A model generated the notes under the pieces. That model saw nothing but the letters and a program-made list of their open reading frames with translations. It was not told the DNA's origin and ran no database searches. A program made the position numbers and the translations under genes. This document shows positions 43,154 to 55,245 of a DNA stretch of 64,000 bases, piece by piece (the first letter of the stretch is position 1; every line of letters begins with the position of its first letter). The DNA comes from Tuctoria greenei (Eukaryota > Streptophyta > Magnoliopsida > Poales > Poaceae): assembly GCA_036927565.1 (NCBI GenBank), contig JAYESD010000009.1, positions 154,092,929 through 154,156,928 on the forward strand. The letters are read 5' to 3'.

Positions 43154-44054
43154 GTTGTATACACACCAATTTCACCACCTAAGCGAACTTCTATGGGTCC
43201 TGAAATTAGGAATATACGTGTGATATCAAACCCCGTCTATTATTAAATACCTGAAGCCTTTAGTAGGAGATTTATTCACGGCCCGATTCGCTGATTGTAT
43301 TTTTAATGAGGATCATTTCCCGGCTTTCGGGGAAGATAATAAATTTATCAATGATCGCCGAGAAATAAATTTGGATGACAAGTCCATCCTAAATGTTGAT
43401 CCACGTACAAAGGAAATTGAACTTCAAGTTTAGAAAATTATAGAGTTACAGCAAATTGCTAGTAACCTGCCAGATGCATTTACTAACTATAATGTCACAA
43501 AGTCTTTGAATCCTGCTGCCAATTCACCTTGCCGAGTGGAGGTACCATTAAAAATTACTCAACCTCCGAAAAGGGGGAGAGCAAGTAAGGAAATTGATGC
43601 TTCAACCAAGAGTACAAAGACTACGAGATTAAGATCTTCCTCGAGGAAAGTAAATGCAAGTCAACAAAATGTTGGCATACATTAAAGTGATATTTTAAAT
43701 CCTTTATCCAGCCCTCAAGTGCGCACTATAGAGCAGGCTGGACAATCGAAAAACTCTGATTCTTCTATGTTGGGAAGTCATGAAGAATTTCAGGGGATAA
43801 AAGAAATTTCCATCAATTATACTAGTTCCGAAGAATTACTTGACCGTAGTACAACGGTCGTCAACTCATGCTTTTCAACCATGATAGCTGATCTTCTCCA
43901 AGATTCTGATCCTAAGACCATGGCAGAGTGTAAACAACGCTCTGACTGGATTAAATGGAAAGAAGCAATCAAGGCAGAACTTGACTCACTTAAAAAGAGA
44001 GAGGTATTCAGTAACGTAATACCTACTCCTCCTCGAACCTATCCTGTTGGGTTC
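43154..44054 (+). pseudogene. Copia B pol part two (integrase end, start of RT)
   Basis: Resumes copia B after element D with YTPISPPKRTSMGPE, then KPLVGDLFTARFADC, a low-complexity linker with KRGR, and the start of the copia reverse transcriptase (WIKWKEAIKAELDSLKKREVF near 43950). There are stops near 43250, 43433 and 43684. The catalytic RT core would follow but is displaced by element G at 44055. Confidence 0.8.
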
Positions 44055-44953
44055 TGTCGGTGGTTTTGATCCGGCAGATCTCCTGACACTACTAAAAGTG
44101 TTTGCAGAGTTTGAAGTATGGTGTGGGCGCGTGGAGATTCAAGAAGCTGAAATGTAAAATGACACAGGAGACACAAAGATTTACGTGGTTCGGGCCGCCT
44201 GAGCGTAATACCCTACTCCACGGGATGTGTTGGTGTTGTATTGGATGTATGAACTCAACTCAGGTGACATGAGTTGAGTGCGCGCGTGAGCCGATTAGAC
44301 CAGATCAGATCAGAGCAGGTCATATCAGTCTCCCCCTCTATGTATCGCCGGCCTGTCCTTTTATAGTATAAGGACATGCCGTTACAAGTTGGCCTGACCC
44401 GACATGTGGCCCCAGCGGTTACTAATATTGATACACATTTGATGCGCTTAATTACCCTTAATGACTGAGTTACGGGCTTTGATAGCGCCGTTACTGGTAA
44501 TAAGGGTCGTCCGATCGTGTATCATTAACATAGTATTAATGACACTTAATCGGGTCTTGAAGTCCTTGATTCCCCTTTGAAGATCCGGAGCCGTTGTGGA
44601 GTCTTTCGGAGGTTTGAGGCTGAAGATCCGACGGTTGGACATGTGACAGCTCCGAAGCATACTATGGGGAACAGATAGGTCTGGTGCCACCAGACACGTG
44701 TCAGTTCCGGAGCTTCCCTCGGTCTGGGGTTAGGTCCGGGGGTGCCGTTATGGTACATAGCACGGAGCTTCCCCCTTGTGGGCGGTAGCTCCAGTTTGAT
44801 GGTACACGTGGCGACCCTAGGACTAACCATGTTGGGGAAGCGGGTCCGGTTATGTCTTACATGTGGGCCTTCGAAGGTATTCAAATCAAGTAGATGACAT
44901 TTCCTTGAGATCTTTGCAATCTCAAGGGGCATACGTTACCCAGGGTATTGACA
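44055..44953 (-). repeat. 3' LTR of Tat-type element G
   Basis: 899 bases, TGTCGGTGGTT to GGGTATTGACA on the plus strand. Related to the solo LTR at 30126-31001 in reverse. Minus-strand TATAAAAGG near 44355. A purine-rich CCAGGGGGCCAC on the minus strand precedes it. The following 44954-45490 is untranslated and shows no gene; CTTACTTAAGAAGG near 45376 could be a weak TATA for the antisense ORF. Confidence 0.88.
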
Positions 44954-45490
44954 GTGGCCCCCTGGGCCCACCTCTGGTGAAGACCCCTTGGGTGAACTCA
45001 TTCCGCCGGAGGTGGGTCCGTCCTTCGACTTTTGAGCCGAGTCTTCAAAGGTCTTCAGATGTGCCGTTGGCGATAGTTTTGGAGTTAAATCCTCGCCGCG
45101 TGGCATATCCCAGGTGCGGCAAATGAGATCTTTGGCGTGCGGATCTCACGCAATTGAAGGTCGCCGGTTCCCGATACGAAAATTGTATCGATTCTGCGCG
45201 CCTTGTCAGGCCGCCGCCTTCGGGCTTCCCGCCTCTCATGATGACAACCGTTCACCTGGGTAAGAACCTCGACTTGATCGTCGGGGTGGTCCCGGGCCCT
45301 CTTTTCATCGGCAGGGTGAAATTTTTGAATAGTATCTTCGGTTTCCCTGCGGTTTCCATCCAAGCGTTGCGGGGGCTTACTTAAGAAGGAAAGCGCGCAC
45401 CGTCTGTGGTTCTTTACGCCTCTCATCTAAACTTGCGCTCGAACTCCCAAACTTGTGCTTGCTTTTCCTCCCTTGCCTCGCTGTGCTGCG

Positions 45491-46977
45491 ATGGAGTTGG
45501 GTCTCCGCGAGAGTCGCTTGAAGACCGAAGGTGACCTGAAGAAGGTCCGGGCCCTCATGGGTGGTCCGCGGACTTCTTCAACCACCTGGTCCGTGCCGGG
45601 GGAGAGCTCCCATTCGAGAAGGAGCACACCGGCGAGATGGTGTACTTTTCTGCGTACGCCATGGTGGGGTTGATCCCACCTTTTTCCTCCTTTTTCTTGA
45701 TGCTGCTAGACTTCTATGGTCTGCAGCTGTACCACCTTGGCCCCCACTCCATTCTTCTAGTGTCTGTCTTCGTCCACTTCTGTGAAATGTGGGTGGGCAT
45801 CCCCCCCCCCCCCGCATTGAGCTTTTCCGGACCTTCTTCACCGTCCATACAACCGGAAGGAGTAATGAGTACCTTGGCTTCTACTACTCCGTGAAGCGCA
45901 AGAAGTGCCCATTCAAGTACCTCCGGTCGTTTCCCTCTGGAAAGTGGGATGATTGGAAGAAGGATTGGATAGTCATCCGGGTGGAGGAGCACGAGAAGCT
46001 GGAGCTACCCGAAGGCCTCCCCAACATCGACACTGCAGTCTGGAGTGAAGCTCCGATGCTGTCGGATGCCTTCAACCCTTCTCTGACGAGGATCCGCCAT
46101 TGTGTGGAGGGAGGATTAACTCCTCAGACGGTATTTTGCAATTTCCTGGTCAACAGGTGGGCACCGCCGAAGAGGAGAGAAAAACTCGCTTGGTCCCTCA
46201 ACAGTGTGATGGACGACGACCGGGTCGAGACCGGGCTGAAGTCCAACATGGAGGGGACGACCTTGGAGTTTCATCTCATGAAGTTCCAGCATGGCATCGA
46301 CGTCGCGGGTGATGACTTGACCCTGCCACCAGCTTTCCTCCCTCTAAACATGGAAGTACAGTTCAGCAGGGAGCTCCGGCGAATGATGCCGATGCTTGAC
46401 GACCTTGTTGTCGTCGAGAGACGATCGACTTCCAGGGTGGCGATCCCTGGGGCTTCTGAAGGTGGCCCCGACCCTGCCCCGAAGCCAAGGTCCGAAGTCA
46501 TCAGCAAGGGCAAGGAACCGGTGGCCGAACCCTCGAGCCGGAAGAGTAAGCTAAAGCATGCCGATGGAAGGTCCGTCAGGCCTGCATCCTCTGCATCAGC
46601 TCCTTCTTCCCGGAGGGGGAGGTCTTCTGCAACTGCGGCGACTGTACCTGCAGCAGCGTCTTCCTGGGGTGCTAGCTCCGGGCATGTGACTCCAGCACCA
46701 GGGCTAGTTGAGGCCTCTGGGTCTGGAGGTCCTTCCTGGTCAAGAGGGGCCTCGACTAAGGAAATGCCCGCGGCTGCAACAAGTTCCGGGGGGGCCTTCC
46801 AGAGCTACCACGCCGGCGGCAGCTATGGTCAGTCCAGAACGCCCGGGAAAGATATTCCGTGCAAGCTGGTGCGGAAGCCTTCCGAGGTAATTTTTAATCT
46901 TTACCTCAGACAATTGTTTTGTTGTAGTAACTGTTTTTTAAGTTTCTTCATCCATCATCTGCAGCGTTGTAAGGATC
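45491..46977 (+). pseudogene. Tat-G antisense ORF, first part (gypsy-type transposon domain)
   Basis: Plus strand, opposite to gag-pol. From ATG 45491 the frame moves through FFNHLVRAGGELPF and MVYFSAYAMVGLIPPF to HFCEMWVGIPP, with a shift near 45550. It is then shifted by a run of C at 45800-45812 and continues as IELFRTFFTVHTTGRSNEYLGFYY, matching the 'putative gypsy type transposon' domain (PF04195) as I recall it. A Ser/Ala/Pro-rich linker follows until element E interrupts at 46978. A GT-AG intron is possible near 46887-46964. Role unknown; possibly a DNA- or RNA-binding accessory protein. Confidence 0.7.
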
Positions 46978-48377
46978 GAATGCCCAAGAGGGGGGGGAGG
47001 TGAATTGGGCTTCTTTTCAAAAATCTAAAAAATAAAACTTAATTCCTAAGAGCCCAACTCCCTACGCAAACTATCTATGCATTGAGGTAAATAGCAACTT
47101 CGCGGAATATAAAATGCATAAACGTAAGGGAGAGGAAGAGGATGCAAACTCCCGGGGAGACATGAGGATTTATCCCGTGGTTCGGCAAGATCGTCAAGAT
47201 CTTCCTACATCCACGTTGTGGCACCCACCAAAGGGTTTAGCCACACCCAAGTCACCGAGACGAGGGATCTCCACTATTCTTCTCCGTTTACCAACCTTGG
47301 CAAGGTGGAGCTCAAGCCTTGTACAACTTCGACCCTCCGGGCTTCCACAAACGCCTTGGCAAGCTCCGGAAGTCTTCTCACAGTTACAAACACCAAGGGC
47401 ACTCCCTTGTGGCTCTCACTAACCTAGAGATTCCACTCACCCAGAATGGAGGCACACAAGCTCTCTCTCTAGCTAGTTCTAGCCTATCTCTTGGTGTGTA
47501 GGTGGTCAAAATGATGTAGAAGTGATGGCTCTTGGTCTTGAATGCTTATGGATTTGTTGAGAATGTTTTCTTATCAAGACTTATCGAAATGACCGGTTTA
47601 TGGGGTATTTAAAGCCAGCCTCCACGAAATAGCCGTTGGAAAAGTAGGCTGACAGAACTTTTCTACGAACATCGGATGATCCGATGTCTCCCCTTTAGTT
47701 ATCATCGGTCAAGTTTGCTTTATCTGACGTCATTGTGTCAGATATGACCGTTGTTAGACCGATGTTGCAATTGTCTTCTCATCGGATGATCCGGTGGCTC
47801 TTCCTCCAAAATTCACTCAAACTTGATGCTTACTGGAGTGATTGACCGATGTGTATATCTCTGTACATCGGCGGATCCGGTGCTACACTTGGTCCAAGAA
47901 TATTGCAAACTGTACTGATGGACCGATGTAACTGAGCCCTTAACATCGGATGATCCGGTGAGTGCTTTTTTCTGAGGTCTTCTTCTTCTGCTGAACCAAC
48001 TCGACCGATGTGTTGTTCTCAGAAATCATCGGTTGATCCGGTGAGTTGATTTTGTTTGATTCGAGTTGTTTCTAAGTGATTCTTTTGTGTCTTGCTCAAA
48101 TGACCTCTTAGACTTTGTTGGAATTGTACTTCTGATGGTTGTCAAGCATTAAGTGTCATCAATTGTGGTTGAATGACTTTGACATAAGACCTTTCACTTC
48201 TTGTCTTTATATCATTGATTTGATCTCATAAAGTGATTATATATGGTTCTCCAATGACATATAGTTTTCATTTGATTGAGTGATTATGGGGACCTTGCAT
48301 TCACAAATTCATTAGTAAAATCCAATGGTTGTCATTAATCACCGAAACCGTACCTCATGGGGGCCTAGATGCTTTCA
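46978..48377 (-). repeat. 3' LTR of SIRE element E
   Basis: 1400 bases. Minus-strand TATA (CTTTAAATA) at 47614-47606. An array of ATCGGATGATCCGGTG motifs alternating with GACCGATGT lies upstream at 47669-48044. Confidence 0.93.
47669..48044. repeat. ATCGGATGATCCG motif array (SIRE-E U3)
   Basis: Five copies of the near-palindrome CATCGGATGATCCGGTG alternate with five of GACCGATGT/ATCATCGGT over 375 bases, upstream of the LTR TATA box on the minus strand. The matching array in the other LTR is at about 58131-58506. Confidence 0.85.
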
Positions 48378-48391
48378 ATCTCCCCCTTTTT
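48378..48391 (-). other. Polypurine tract of SIRE element E
   Basis: Minus strand AAAAAGGGGGAGAT directly before the 3' LTR, identical to the tract of element D. The following 48392-48773 is untranslated with no gene seen. Confidence 0.8.
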
Positions 48392-48773
48392 GGTGATTGA
48401 TGACAACACAACAATTTAAAGCACAATAGTAATGAATTTGATAGTACGAAGCTTAAGATGATATGCAATGAATACAAGATTATTACACTTAAAATTTGAA
48501 AGCTCAATCAAAGAATAACTCAAGTGAATAAGTGATCATAAGATAGGCACCAAATAAGCTCAATCGATTAACAGCTTAAGAGTATGCAATAAACACCAAA
48601 TGAGTAGCAAAAGTATCGAATTACAAAAGATGATAATATCGAAATACAAAGATGATATAGGTAAACTACCCCTAAGGCTAGGACACTCCCCCTAAGACTG
48701 AGCTATCCTCCCCCTGACTCCTCTAACTCTTCTCTCCCTTTGGCATCAAGACACCAAAAAGGGATCCGAGTGC

Positions 48774-50925
48774 CTAAGGACCTTGAGTACTAGGCGCGAT
48801 GATGAACTGGTCACCGTCGCTGTCGTCAAAGCTGTTGCCTGGAGTAGTGGAAGGAGCTGTCGGAGCCATAGGAGCCGTAGGAGGTGCCTGCTGGGTAGGT
48901 GCTGCTAGAACAGGGGCACTGGCGATGGATGTCGGCGTCTGCTGGAACAGTGTCGTGGTCAGCATCGGAGAGTGAATCGGTGCGCCCGAAGCCAGCAGGG
49001 AGACATGCTGATAGAAGGAATCGGCGTAGTCGGCACCGGAGCGGCAGTTGGAGCGAGGACAGGTGGCGGTGGAGCAACTCCTGGCAGCTACGACGGGAGG
49101 GCAATCCCGGTCTGGGTGTAGAGGTTGGTGATCAACCCCAGGATGCCCATCATCGCCTGCTGCGTCTGCTGCTGCTGGTCGAGGGAGCGCTGGTGCATAT
49201 GGTCTATGAGCCGAGTCAGCCGGTCAGTGTCCTCACACCTCTCACGGGCGATCTGGCGCTGCATCTCTTGCTGCTGCTGCTGGAGCTCCAGAAGGCATGC
49301 GGCCTGCTCTGCTCGGGCCTGCTCAGCTGCAAGCCAGTCCAAGCGCTGCTGCTCAACCATCTGCTGTAGGAGGGATGTGAGCTCGGACGGCTGAGAAACC
49401 TGTGCCTCTGAGACGGGAGGTGGAGTAGGGGGTGGCACTGTAGAGCCTCCAGCCTCCGCGTCGTGCTGCCTGGGTGAGGGAGGAGGTGGGAAGTACTCCT
49501 CGACACTGTCATCCGTGTCGCTCTCGGACCATATGTGCTGCAAGTCCTCACCCTGTGCCTCTGCCTCAACCAGCCTCTCATCCTCCTTCTCCAGATCCGA
49601 CCAGTCCTCCTCAGATAGACGAGCCCTGACCTGACGCTCGACTGGACGGCCAAGGCAGCGGTCTCCAGGAGCTGGGGCACGGTAGTGACCGAACCGTGTG
49701 ACACTGCGTCAGTGAGACGGTCATGCACGGCGGATTCCTCAGGGACCATCATGGAGAGCAGGTAGCTGATCCAGTGTCCATACACAAGCTGCCTCATCGT
49801 CCCCACTCCGTCAGTGATCACATCCTCCATCTCACATATGAGGACATCCACTACATCAAATTCCATCTCGTTCATGATGTAGAACAGGAGGGTCTGCTGC
49901 AGGCTATTGAACCCCTCTAGATATCCTGACCTCGGCAAGAGCGTGCGGCGCAAGGCGAGGTGCACTGTGCGCGCAGCTGGAGTCAACAGAGTCGGTACCC
50001 TCGGCTGGTCTGGAGAGAAGGTCGGGCCAAACAAAGAGTGAATCTCCTCCAGTGCTGGTGCCACTCCTCCAGTGAGCGGCCTCCTCGGCGGGTCTGCCTG
50101 ACCATACACCCTCTCATGCATGCAAGTGTCGTGCAGGTCCATGCCTAGCAGCTGTGCCAGTGTCTGCCTCGTCAAGTGATAGTGCTGGCCCATGAACATG
50201 AATTCAATCGACCTGCGGCCCTCAGAGACGTATAGGGTAGCGTAGAACACGCGTACCCAATCCTCCACATAAGAACTCCTCTCATAGGACATCAACTGAA
50301 CCAGCCCTCTGTATCTCTCAAAGTAAGGGCGTATATCTGTCTCTGCAGCCAGGGCGAGCTGATCCCAGTCCAGAAAGTTGTGCTGAAATAACTTGTGGCC
50401 TCGGCGTCTGTAGGTCTCATAGAGAGATGCCTGTGTCACAGTCCAGAAACGACTGTCCACAAGAGCCTCTCTAGGCTGCAGGTACCACTCCTCAAGCAAG
50501 ATACTCCATCTGAGTCTTCAGAGCTGCTTGGCCTTCATCTTCCGGTAATCAGCCAAACGAACACCTTCACCGACACGGACGGTGGTGTCCATCTCGTAGA
50601 TGGCTCTCTGGGCCTCCCTGTCTTCACAACGATCGACAGCTGTCGGTCTCGAACGTGGTGCTGCCAGGGGATGTCCCCCACGGGTCCGGGCTGAGTGCCG
50701 GTGGGCAAGTGGCTCTTCCGACTCTTCTTCGGCCTCGGACTCATCGATCACGGGAGGCTGCCTCGGACGAGCCTCGCGGATCCTCAAAGATCCTCCTCGG
50801 CCACGCTCTCGCTCCTCAGCAGCGCGAGCGGCCATCAACGCCTTCTTCTCCTCCTTCGAGAGCTTTTGCTTCTTCGCGGCCAGCTCCGCAATGGCCTTGC
50901 CCTTGTTCTTCTTGTCGCGAGCCAT
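48774..50925 (-). pseudogene. Extra ORF after pol in SIRE element E
   Basis: ATG at 50925 opens MARDKKNKGKAIAEL, a Lys/Glu/Arg-rich segment like the start of the element D extra ORF. A TGA near 50518 interrupts. The frame continues as a folded domain (FWTVTQASLYETYRRRG, RGLVQLMSYERSSYVEDWVRVFYATLY, LTRQTLAQLLGMDLHDTC, QTLLFYIMNEMEFDVVDVL) of the plant 'putative transposon protein' type. After a shift near 49560 come Pro-rich and Gln-rich (coiled-coil) tails, ending in a frame that closes at 48774. No signal peptide or clear membrane span is seen. Role unknown. Longer and better folded than in element D. Confidence 0.6.
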
Positions 50926-51366
50926 TGCAATGAGGCAATGCGCATGAACGAAGTCGACGATGCACGTAATGGCGACACGAAGGTTGACGTGGCCGGGAAA
51001 CCCTAACGGCGATGAGGGTACGGTGACCATAGAGGGTGGCACACATTGATGGTGGAGAGAGCGGTGTGTGCGTGGGGCGGCTGTGGTGGTGGAGAGAGGC
51101 GGCGACGGCGCTTGGGTGGCGGTGGTTCTACGGATGGCGGTGGCGGCGCGGCTGATGGGAGCGGGTGGCGGTGGCGGCTGCTCTGGACAGTGGCGGTGTG
51201 GTGCAGCGGCGGCCGGAGGGCGGCGGCGGCCGGAGACGGCGGTGGCGACCGGAGGGCAGCGACGGCGGCGGCAGTCGGCGGTGGCGCAAGGCGAGGGAGA
51301 TCGGCGGCGGAGGTGATCGCGGGTGAGTCGGGGTCGGGGAGAGAGAAACGGCGAAGGCGAACGGCC

Positions 51367-51753
51367 GTTTAAATAGTGGGTCCCAAACCCTAGCCGAAAC
51401 TTTAACACCGGATGGACCGACGTTGGTCGTTAGAAGCATCGGTCGAATGGCACAGTAAGGGTATTCGAAAGAGTGTCGTTGACACCGGATGGTCCGACGT
51501 GCAAAGAGATAGCATCAGTCGAATGTCACAGTATAGGTATTCAAAAGGATATCGTTGACATCAGATGGACCGACGTGGAAGGGAATATCATCGGTGGAAT
51601 TCATCAAAGTTCCAGAATTGTACACATCGGATGGACTGATGTTTTTCAGAATGAACTCGTCAGATCATTTGAGGTACTGACTGAACAGGCCCTTGGCTTT
51701 TGAACACAAACTAATCCGATGATGGTCTGACCTAAGCATCGGATAATCCGATG
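51367..51753 (-). promoter_or_regulatory. Internal motif array and TATA-like box before the extra ORF (SIRE-E)
   Basis: Motifs of the ACACCGGATGGACCGACG / AGCATCGGTCGAATG kind repeat at 51404-51753, a diverged form of this element's own LTR array. On the minus strand they lie upstream of CTATTTAAAC at 51376-51367, about 440 bases before the extra-ORF start. Promoter function is inferred. Confidence 0.6.
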
Positions 51754-52339
51754 ACTACTAAACAGCAACATCCCATATATGTCCTTTAACCAAACAAACA
51801 AACACTGAGAAACACATGTCTTAGGACCTTTTGGGCAACCCCTTACCCCTCAAAGATACTAATATGCCAATAACTTGGCTAGGCCTTAAAGCAAATGGAA
51901 CACCGAGAAAAATAGGAGGAAATTATCCAAATAAAATGCAAGGCCCATGCTTTGTGAGGTAGAGTATGAAGACTTCTATCTCTTTAGAGCATGTTTCTCT
52001 AGGCATTAACGTACCTAACATTTTGTTCTTTCCACCACATATGAGTTGAGATATTGCATTTCAAACAAGTCTCTTTCTCATGAGGTGGGTTCCCCTTTGT
52101 GACAATCTACCATATGCAATGCCAAACATTTTATAATGCAAGAAATTACAAGTCTATATGGCAGGCATCATGCAAGGCATAAAATAAATCTATCTTGCCA
52201 AATTTGAACCTTTCAAAGGCTTCTTCAGGGAGAGTCACTCTCCAAACCTTGGGGAAACCCAAAAGAACCTCCATCCCAAGCCAACCCTTGCTCACCCCTA
52301 TCCTTTGAGAGTTAGACAAAACCTATATGAGGTGCATTC
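51754..52339 (-). other. Spacer between pol and internal array in SIRE-E
   Basis: About 585 bases after the pol stop. Nothing recognisable; no conserved frame. Confidence 0.5.
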
Positions 52340-55231
52340 TTACATGACGTTTGTTGCATCTAGCACATTTAACTCACTTCTTAGCCTAGAAAAATTTTTC
52401 TCATCAAGTGGTTTAGTGAAGATATCTGCCAATTGTTCTTCGGACCTAACACATCGCAATGAGATGTCTCCCTTAGCTTCATGGTCCCTCAAGAAATGAT
52501 GGCGAATATCAATGTGCTTAGTGCGGGAGTGTTGAACGGGGTTTTTAGCTATCTTAACCACACTTTCATTGTCACAAAGGAGAGGCACACAACCAAGTTT
52601 AATACCAAAGTCCAAAAGGGTTTGTTTCATATAAAGAATTTGGGCACAACATGCACCGGCTGCTATATATTCCGCTTCTACCGTGGACAAGGCAACGGAA
52701 TTTTGCTTCTTGCTAGACCAAGATACTAGGGAACGCCCAAGCAAGTGGCACCCACCGGAGGTACTCTTGCGATCCACACGGCATCCGGCAAAGTCTGAAT
52801 CCGAGTATCCCAAGAGGTGGAATTTTGCACCTTTAGGGTACCACAAGCCCATACTAGTAGTATGCTTAAGATACCTAAGTATCCTAAAGACCGCCTTCCT
52901 ATGCGATTCTTTAGGTGCCGCTTGAAAGCGAGCACACAAGCATACACTAAACATGATATCGGGCCTAGATGCGGTAAGATAAATCAATGAGCCAATCATA
53001 GAATGGTAGTTAGATTGGTCAACAGGTTTACCATCCTTATCTGTGTCGAGATGACAATTTGTTGCCATTGGAGTGCTTCTTGAGCTACAATCTCCCATCT
53101 CAAATTTCTTCAAGAGGTCCTTGGTGTACTTCTCTTGATAGACGAAGGTTCCCTCTTGAAGTTGCTTGATTTGAAATCCAAGGAAGAAGTTGAGCTCTCC
53201 AATCATTGACATCTCGAATTCCCTAGACATCATTTTGCCAAACTCATGGCTAAGAGCTTCATTAGTTGAACCAAAAATAATATCATCAACATAAATTTGA
53301 CAAATAAACAAATCTCTGTTGATGTCCTTGGTGAAGAGTGTAGTGTCCACCCTCCCGATCTTGAATCCTTGCATGATAAGGAAATCCCGTAGTCATTCAT
53401 ACCACACCCTAGGTGCTTGCTTGAGCCCGTAGAGCGCCTTGTGCAACCTATACACATGATTAGGATTCCTCGGATCTTCAAACCCGGGAGGTTGTTCAAC
53501 ATAAACAAGCTCGTTAATGTAACCATTAAGAAAGGCACTTTTCACATCCATTTGATAAAGTCTAATATTATGATGTGAAGCAAAAGCAAGGAGTATACGG
53601 ATGGCTTCTAGCCGGGCGACCGGGGCAAATGTCTCCCCAAAGTCTAGTCCTTCAACTTGCGAGAAACCTTTGGCCACAAGTCTTGCCTTGTTGCGGACCA
53701 CAACGCCATTCTCGTCTTGTTTGTTGCGGTATACCCACTTTGTTCCGATGACGTTCTTGTCCTTGGGTCGCTCCTCCAACACCCAAACTTCATTGCGGAT
53801 GAAGTTGTTGAGTTCTTCTTGCATGGCCATCACCCAATTTGGGTCTTGGAGTGCTTCCTCAATATGAGTGGGTTCTACACATGAAACAAACGAGTAGTGC
53901 TCACAAAATGAAGCGAAATGGTGAGAACACGTACTTACACCCCTTGACGGACTTCCAATGATTTGGCCCATCGGATGTGCCTTGGAGATGCATCCATGCC
54001 TCATAAGTGGTTGTGAAGCACTTGGCGAAGGTGATGCGTGTTGCTCCTCTTGTGGTTGGACTTGATCATGGACTTCTTCTTCTTCTTGATGTTGTTGTGC
54101 TTGTGAGTCTTGAGTCGGCAATGGATCATCCTTCTCTTCTTCGTCAACTTGAGGCGCCATGGAAGTGTTGATGTTGGAACTTGAAGCTCCCCCTTGATCA
54201 TGGCTCTCCTCAACTTTAGGCTTGATGTCTCCAATGGTCATGTTCTTCATGGCTTCTCGTAGAGGCTCATCATCTATTTCATCATGACCAAAACTCTCCT
54301 CTTGGGAGCCATTAGATTCATCAAGCTCAACATCACAACTTTCCTCAACTAAACTGGAGGTTTGGTTGAATACTCGATATGCTTTTGAGTTTGATGCATA
54401 ACCAAGAAATATACCAACATCACATCTTCTTTCAAACTTACCTAGCCTTTTCTTGCGGTAGATGTAGCACTTGCATCCAAAGACTCGAAAGTAGGAGATG
54501 TTGGGCTTTCTCCCAATGAGAAGCTCGTACGGGGTCTTTTGAAGTAGTCGATGGAGATAGACCCTATTTGCGGCATGGCACGTCGTGTTGATTGCTTCGG
54601 CCCAAAACTTCTCCAACGTGCCATAGTCATCAAGCATTGCTCTCGCAAGAGCGATGAGTGTCTTGTTCTTCCTTTCAACGACACCGTTTTGTTGAGGGGT
54701 GTATGTGGCCGAAAACTCATGCTTCACGCCTTCACGGTCACACCACTCCCCAAGCTTGAATGACTTCTTGAGTTTGCTCATCCCTATGTGCGCTATGCGT
54801 CGGTGCCATAGCCAACCCAAGCTTGTCTTAGTGAAAAGACAAGTGGTCAAGCTAGCATTCTTGTTGGAAAAGTCTACTAGGTAGAGATGTCCATGCCGAA
54901 ATCCTTTGAAGACTATGTCTTGGCTTGTTTCACTACTCACAACAACATCATTTTTGCTAAATGTGCATGTTAGTCCAAGATCACATAGTTGTGCAATAGA
55001 AAGTAAATTAAAGCTAAGTGACTTAACGTACAAAACTTTAGAAATGGATAAATCATTTGAAATAGTAATTCTGCCTAACCCAATTACCTTTCCCTTAGAG
55101 TTATCACCAAAGGTGACTTGTTCATGATTGTCGGGGTTTTCTATGGTGGTGAACATACCATCATTGCCGGTCATGTGTTGGGTGCACCCGCTATCGAGTA
55201 CCCAATGCTTTCCTCTAGCTTTGTAGTTCAC
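52340..55231 (-). pseudogene. SIRE-E pol with integrase-core deletion
   Basis: Protease WVLDSGCTQHMTG near 55195, then GAG_pre-integrase with WHRRIAHIGM near 54800. The frame jumps directly to the integrase C-terminal side (GVKHEFSATYTPQQNGVVERKN near 54710). Most of the catalytic integrase core, with two of its acidic residues, is therefore missing, with the joint at about 54745-54768. Reverse transcriptase (KWVYRNKQDENG, catalytic YVDDIIF at 53295-53281) and RNase H (SKKQNSVALSTVEAEYIA) are otherwise preserved, with one in-frame stop at about 53393. RT and RNase H motifs look good; the copy cannot integrate unaided. Confidence 0.88.
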
Positions 55232-55245
55232 CTACACACATGAAT

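Larger units (their letters stand above)
14577..44054 (+). mobile_element. Ty1/copia element B, heavily nested (host of later insertions)
   Basis: Plus-strand copia element. Its own pieces are LTR 14577-14773, leader 14774-15116 and 25577-27022, gag 27023-28900, pol part one 29086-30125, a scrap at 31007-31088, and pol part two 43154-44054, where Tat element G interrupts it. Pieces are rejoined by the 5-base target duplications of the insertions. RNase H and the 3' LTR should lie right of the window. Stops and frameshifts show it is older than its insertions. Confidence 0.85.

Noticed and set aside
45800..45812. Programmed frameshift at the poly-C run
   Set aside because: No slippery heptamer or downstream structure was apparent, and other stops and shifts damage the same ORF; mutation or homopolymer error is simpler.
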